Part shown: piece after piece, positions 61,356 to 64,000 of the stretch | Position numbering within the stretch: position 1 is the stretch's first letter | Layout of the letters: every line of letters starts with the position of its first letter | Origin: Paraburkholderia saeva | GTDB lineage: Bacteria > Pseudomonadota > Gammaproteobacteria > Burkholderiales > Burkholderiaceae | Direction: 5' to 3' | Length of the DNA stretch: 64,000 bases | Assembly (NCBI RefSeq): GCF_907164555.1 | Contig: NZ_CAJQZC010000010.1 | Span: 62,001 to 126,000 of the forward strand | The notes under the pieces: generated by a model | What the model was told of the DNA's origin: nothing | The model's database searches: none | What the model saw: only the letters and a program-made list of their open reading frames with translations | Program-made: the position numbers and the translations under genes

Positions 61356-61709
61356 ATGACCCGCTCCCGCACTAGCACCATCAAAAGCTGGCACGCACAT
61401 GTTTACTTCAACGCCGACAGCCGCGACGCGGCGTTGGCATTCCGGCAGGCCGTCGAGCAGGATCTCGGCGCGATCATCCAGCTTGGGCGCTTCCATGAAC
61501 GGCCCGTCGGGCCTCATCCGCAGTGGTCATATCAGATCGCCTTCGAACCTGCCCACTTCGCCGCGATCGTATCGTGGCTCGTACTGAATCACGGCATGCT
61601 CGACATTTTCGTGCATCCTGATACCGGTGATGCGCTGGGCGATCATCGCGATGCGGCGATGTGGATCGGCAAGTCGTATCCGTTGAATCTCGACGCGCTC
61701 AGCAACTGA
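61356..61709 (+). CDS. DOPA 4,5-dioxygenase family protein
   Basis: A 117-residue protein with the family's His motifs: SWHAHVYF, GPHPQWSYQ and IFVHPDTGDALGDH. Plant and fungal members cleave DOPA; bacterial homologues have mostly unknown substrates. Full length and apparently intact. Confidence 0.88.
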   Translation: MTRSRTSTIKSWHAHVYFNADSRDAALAFRQAVEQDLGAIIQLGRFHERPVGPHPQWSYQIAFEPAHFAAIVSWLVLNHGMLDIFVHPDTGDALGDHRDAAMWIGKSYPLNLDALSN

Positions 61710-61823
61710 CATCCCGTCGGCGACACTGCCCGGGACCACTTGCTGCGGGTTGACTCCGCACCTGTAACCGGTCCACCTGCTGGATGGATAACGGGGTATC
61801 CCTGCCGATGCCCGATCGCGCCC

Positions 61824-61956
61824 GGCGTTCCCCTTCAATGTGACGAGCCTGATGGCTTCAGGACCTTTCGCGTCGGATTATCTGGTCCGGACAAACTGCA
61901 TGCCGTCGAAGGCGCGGTTGCCAGGCTCGCAAAGGCGTTGGACAGTATTCTTCAGG
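61824..61956 (+). pseudogene. C-terminal remnant of a class V aminotransferase
   Basis: About 43 codons read VPLQCDEPDGFRTFRVGL and DKLHAVEGAVARLAKALD, matching the end of alanine-glyoxylate/class V PLP aminotransferases as I recall them. The rest of the ~380-residue enzyme, with its lysine, is absent and the frame continues into unrelated codons. A relic, moderately sure. Confidence 0.4.
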
Positions 61957-62690
61957 CCGCTTTTCCGGAGCATGTACAGCATGTACGCATGGCAGGCCCT
62001 CGCAACCCCATCGACAGGAAGACCCCCGAACCTGCCGGAATAGCGATGCGCACGCGTCGGCCTTTGCTGACGTTGACGTAACGACGCCTGTGAGGCGACT
62101 GCATGCAGGCCGCTTTCCGGTCATTCACGCTGCAGCAACGGCGAATGTCAGGGTAAGGGTTGAGCTTTTCCTCCCTGGATACCGTCTGAATTCCGGTTGG
62201 CTGGAGCCGCGCGATCTACGCGAACCCGACCATGTATGTATCTCAATCGTTGAACTGTACGCGTTTAGCCACTTCGCCGTAAGCCGCCGATCAAAAACAT
62301 TCAGTACGCGAAAGCGGCAGCTTCGGGGCGGTATGGCTCAGCGGGTACAACGTGGCTTCTGCTCGATCCAGCGAGACTGATAGCTTGAATTTCGACAATG
62401 GCCGACGGCCCGACTAGCGTGATTGTCAAGTCAATAATCTGCGCCGGTGTGGATTAACCGTTCGAGTGTCCATGCGAGCGTTCTGGCGGACGGCCGTAGA
62501 TGGTCGGGAGCCGCGGTTTCCGATACCAGCCAAAATTCAACAATGAGTGTGCCGCTCCATTCAGTGAAGGGCGGCTTTGTATCTACAGTGCGCAGGCAGT
62601 AGTCGACAGTATGTGAAACCGGTCGTAGTTCCTTGAATGCTGATGGATGGGTGCAGCATTTGACGGACGCGCACGCACGCACTCAGTCAT
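61957..62690. other. Region without a recognisable intact gene
   Basis: Roughly 730 bases hold only short frames on both strands (for example 83 codons on the minus strand at 62431-62682) that match no family I know. A tRNA-like GGTATGGCTCAGCGGGTA near 62330 does not fold into a full tRNA. Probably decayed sequence. Confidence 0.45.
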
Positions 62691-63599
62691 TCAGGCAGCG
62701 CCGGCCAGGCGCTCACGCACAATTGCAAAGGCCCGTTCAGCAGCAGGGACGAGGGTTCGCCCTTTAAGGCGGACAATCCCTAGCGTCAGTTCCATGTCAG
62801 GCTGCGGGGTGACGTTAAGCAGCTCCGCCTTTCCAGTTTGTACGGTCGTGCGCATCCCAAAATCGGTCGACGTGACGATCGCGTCGCACAACGAAACAAG
62901 GTCATGTATGGCAGGAAGATCGCTGGCGATCACAGCAAAGTGATCTGCGAACGGCGCGGCGAGACCGTAAAGCTCCATGAAGCGGCGCGCGAGGGAGTCC
63001 TCGAGATATCCCGTCGCAATCAGTGGAAACTGCATCAGTTCCTTTATTGTGACCGCCGGGAGCTTCGACAGCGGGTGACCGATGCGCCCATACCAGCCGA
63101 AACGACACCGATAGACTGGTTCTACGGCTATGTCAGGATGACAAGCGACAACCCTGATGTCTCCGATAAAGAAGTCGAGTTTTTCTTCCAGCAATAACTG
63201 CATCAGCCGGTCGGACGTGTCAATTACAGAGCGCAGCTTTACCTGCGGGGAAGTCTTGAGCAGCTGAACCATGATCGGTTTCAGGAGCGGACCTGCAAGC
63301 GATGACCCCATCCCAAACGTCAGCGTCCCCGCGCCGCCTGCGCGCATGAGCTCCATAGCCCGCATACCTTCCTTCTCTTCGAAGACAACCCGCCGCGCGC
63401 GTTCCGCGAACGCGTAGGCGTAGGCAGTGGGTTGCAGCCGGCGATCAGTCCGGTCAAACAGCGGTACACCAAGCGATTCTTCGAGCGCCCGGACGCTCCG
63501 GGATAGCGCCGGCTGACTCAGATGGACGCTCGCCGCAGCGGCGCTCAGCGAACCTTCACTTAACAGGGCCAGAAAATGTTGAAATTGGCGGGTGTTCAC
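62691..63599 (-). CDS. LysR-family transcriptional regulator
   Basis: A ~302-residue LTTR. The helix-turn-helix is TRQFQHFLALLSEGSLSAAAASVHLSQPALSRSV, followed by the substrate-binding domain (LTFGMGSSLAGPLL, LDFFIGDIR). I choose GTG 63599, where family members normally begin; an in-frame ATG at 63659 would add 20 AT-coded residues from the promoter region. It is divergent from the PuuD-like gene and probably controls it. Confidence 0.85.
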   Translation of the reverse strand: MNTRQFQHFLALLSEGSLSAAAASVHLSQPALSRSVRALEESLGVPLFDRTDRRLQPTAYAYAFAERARRVVFEEKEGMRAMELMRAGGAGTLTFGMGSSLAGPLLKPIMVQLLKTSPQVKLRSVIDTSDRLMQLLLEEKLDFFIGDIRVVACHPDIAVEPVYRCRFGWYGRIGHPLSKLPAVTIKELMQFPLIATGYLEDSLARRFMELYGLAAPFADHFAVIASDLPAIHDLVSLCDAIVTSTDFGMRTTVQTGKAELLNVTPQPDMELTLGIVRLKGRTLVPAAERAFAIVRERLAGAA

Positions 63600-63613
63600 G
63601 GGGCGGCTATCAG

Positions 63614-63628
63614 TTGCAATAAATGCAA
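63614..63628. promoter_or_regulatory. LysR-type site between the divergent genes
   Basis: TTGCA-ATAAA-TGCAA is a 15-base interrupted palindrome just upstream of the LysR GTG, in an AT-rich stretch with another TGCAA at 63646-63650. It has the size and position of an LTTR autoregulatory site. Confidence 0.45.
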
Positions 63629-63709
63629 TATATACCAAATAAATATGCAATTTACACAATTAAGTGGGATGCCTAGACTCGCTCGACAATTTCAGGATTT
63701 CCAGCAGAC

Positions 63710-64000
63710 ATGAACCACCCGAACCCTCGTCGACCCGTCGTTGCAATTGTGGCTGATCGCTTCGAACGTCAGAAGCACGCGACGCATGCAGTTCTTGAGG
63801 GATACGTGCATGCACTCGCGCAGGTTGCGAAAGTGCTTCCAATAATCGTCCCGGCCCATGCCGAAGGGGTTGACGCGGAAACACTCATCTCTTCGATCGA
63901 CGGCTTTCTGCTGACCGGCAGCCCTTCGAATGTCGCCGCTGAGCGCTACGATGCGCCGCCGCTACCTGTGTCCACGGTTATTGATCCGGCGCGCGATGCG
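63710..64000 (+). CDS. Gamma-glutamyl-GABA hydrolase-like peptidase C26 (3' end cut)
   Basis: The first ~97 residues of a class-I glutamine amidotransferase-like protein: RPVVAIVADRF, EGYVHALAQVAKVLPIIVPA and DGFLLTGSPSNV, typical of PuuD enzymes of putrescine breakdown. The catalytic Cys/His/Glu lie beyond the window edge. It is divergent from the LysR gene. Confidence 0.75.
   Translation, partial: MNHPNPRRPVVAIVADRFERQKHATHAVLEGYVHALAQVAKVLPIIVPAHAEGVDAETLISSIDGFLLTGSPSNVAAERYDAPPLPVSTVIDPARDA

Noticed and set aside
62320..62395. tRNA-like 5' half (GGTATGGCTCAGCGGGTA)
   Set aside because: No anticodon stem, T-loop or acceptor pairing can be completed.

Overview
The window is high-GC DNA with tightly packed operons. 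Protein types, short intergenic gaps and gene content (IclR-controlled uronate genes, fused TRAP DctQM, NodT-type RND operon, BTAD-type regulator, VCBS giant adhesin) point to a beta-proteobacterium of the Burkholderia/Paraburkholderia/Caballeronia group. That assignment is inference from protein style, not from a marker gene. No rRNA, tRNA, CRISPR array or complete insertion sequence is visible.

Layout. 1-5.5 kb: two sulfonate/taurine-type ABC uptake systems. One is divergent and runs off the left edge; the other follows a TauD-family dioxygenase (dioxygenase, binding protein, ATPase, permease). 5.5-10.3 kb: a TetR-like operator, an acyl-CoA dehydrogenase and an SDR, a decayed T6SS TssJ lipoprotein, and an MFS transporter. 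10.3-16.2 kb: an RND efflux operon (pump, adaptor, outer-membrane factor). 16.6-19.1 kb: a DUF4239-like membrane protein and a phospholipase-D-family lipoprotein. 19.2-35.7 kb: the centrepiece, a five-gene co-directional block. It encodes a 3547-residue LEPR/DUF4347/DUF11-like/VCBS surface protein, a TolC-like lipoprotein, a small HlyD-like adaptor, a GAF-like/HlyD chimera and an M50-protease/HlyD chimera. No ATPase is encoded in the block. 36.3-38.2 kb: a HipBA toxin-antitoxin pair with four operators in a 27-bp tandem array. 38.3-42.7 kb: ArsR regulator, GST, ECF41 sigma factor, EamA transporter, cupin and a small hypothetical protein. 42.7-46.7 kb: an IclR/kduD/kduI/kdgT cassette for 2-keto-3-deoxygluconate metabolism with two matching operator-like sites. 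46.7-50.7 kb: a porin with a large internal deletion, OsmC, cyanase, a VOC remnant, a 30-residue membrane micro-ORF and an HpnR-like radical SAM methylase. 51-57 kb: a TRAP transporter/LacI/dehydrogenase/amidohydrolase operon behind a 33-bp hyphenated palindrome. 57-62 kb: a decayed zone with a frameshifted BTAD regulator, FAD monooxygenase, YdhR-like monooxygenase fused over a fecR stub, haemagglutinin tail and aminotransferase tail, interspersed with intact GFA, SUI1 and DOPA-dioxygenase genes. 62.7-64 kb: a LysR regulator divergent from a truncated PuuD-like gene.

How they work together. The left side handles organosulfur and lipid catabolism. The uronate cassette and the TRAP operon import and oxidise plant-type acids, fitting a soil or plant-associated life. 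The 16.5-kb adhesin block looks like a self-contained secretion locus for a giant surface protein; the most novel idea here is that the M50/HlyD chimera carries an RRE-like domain that recognises the adhesin leader.
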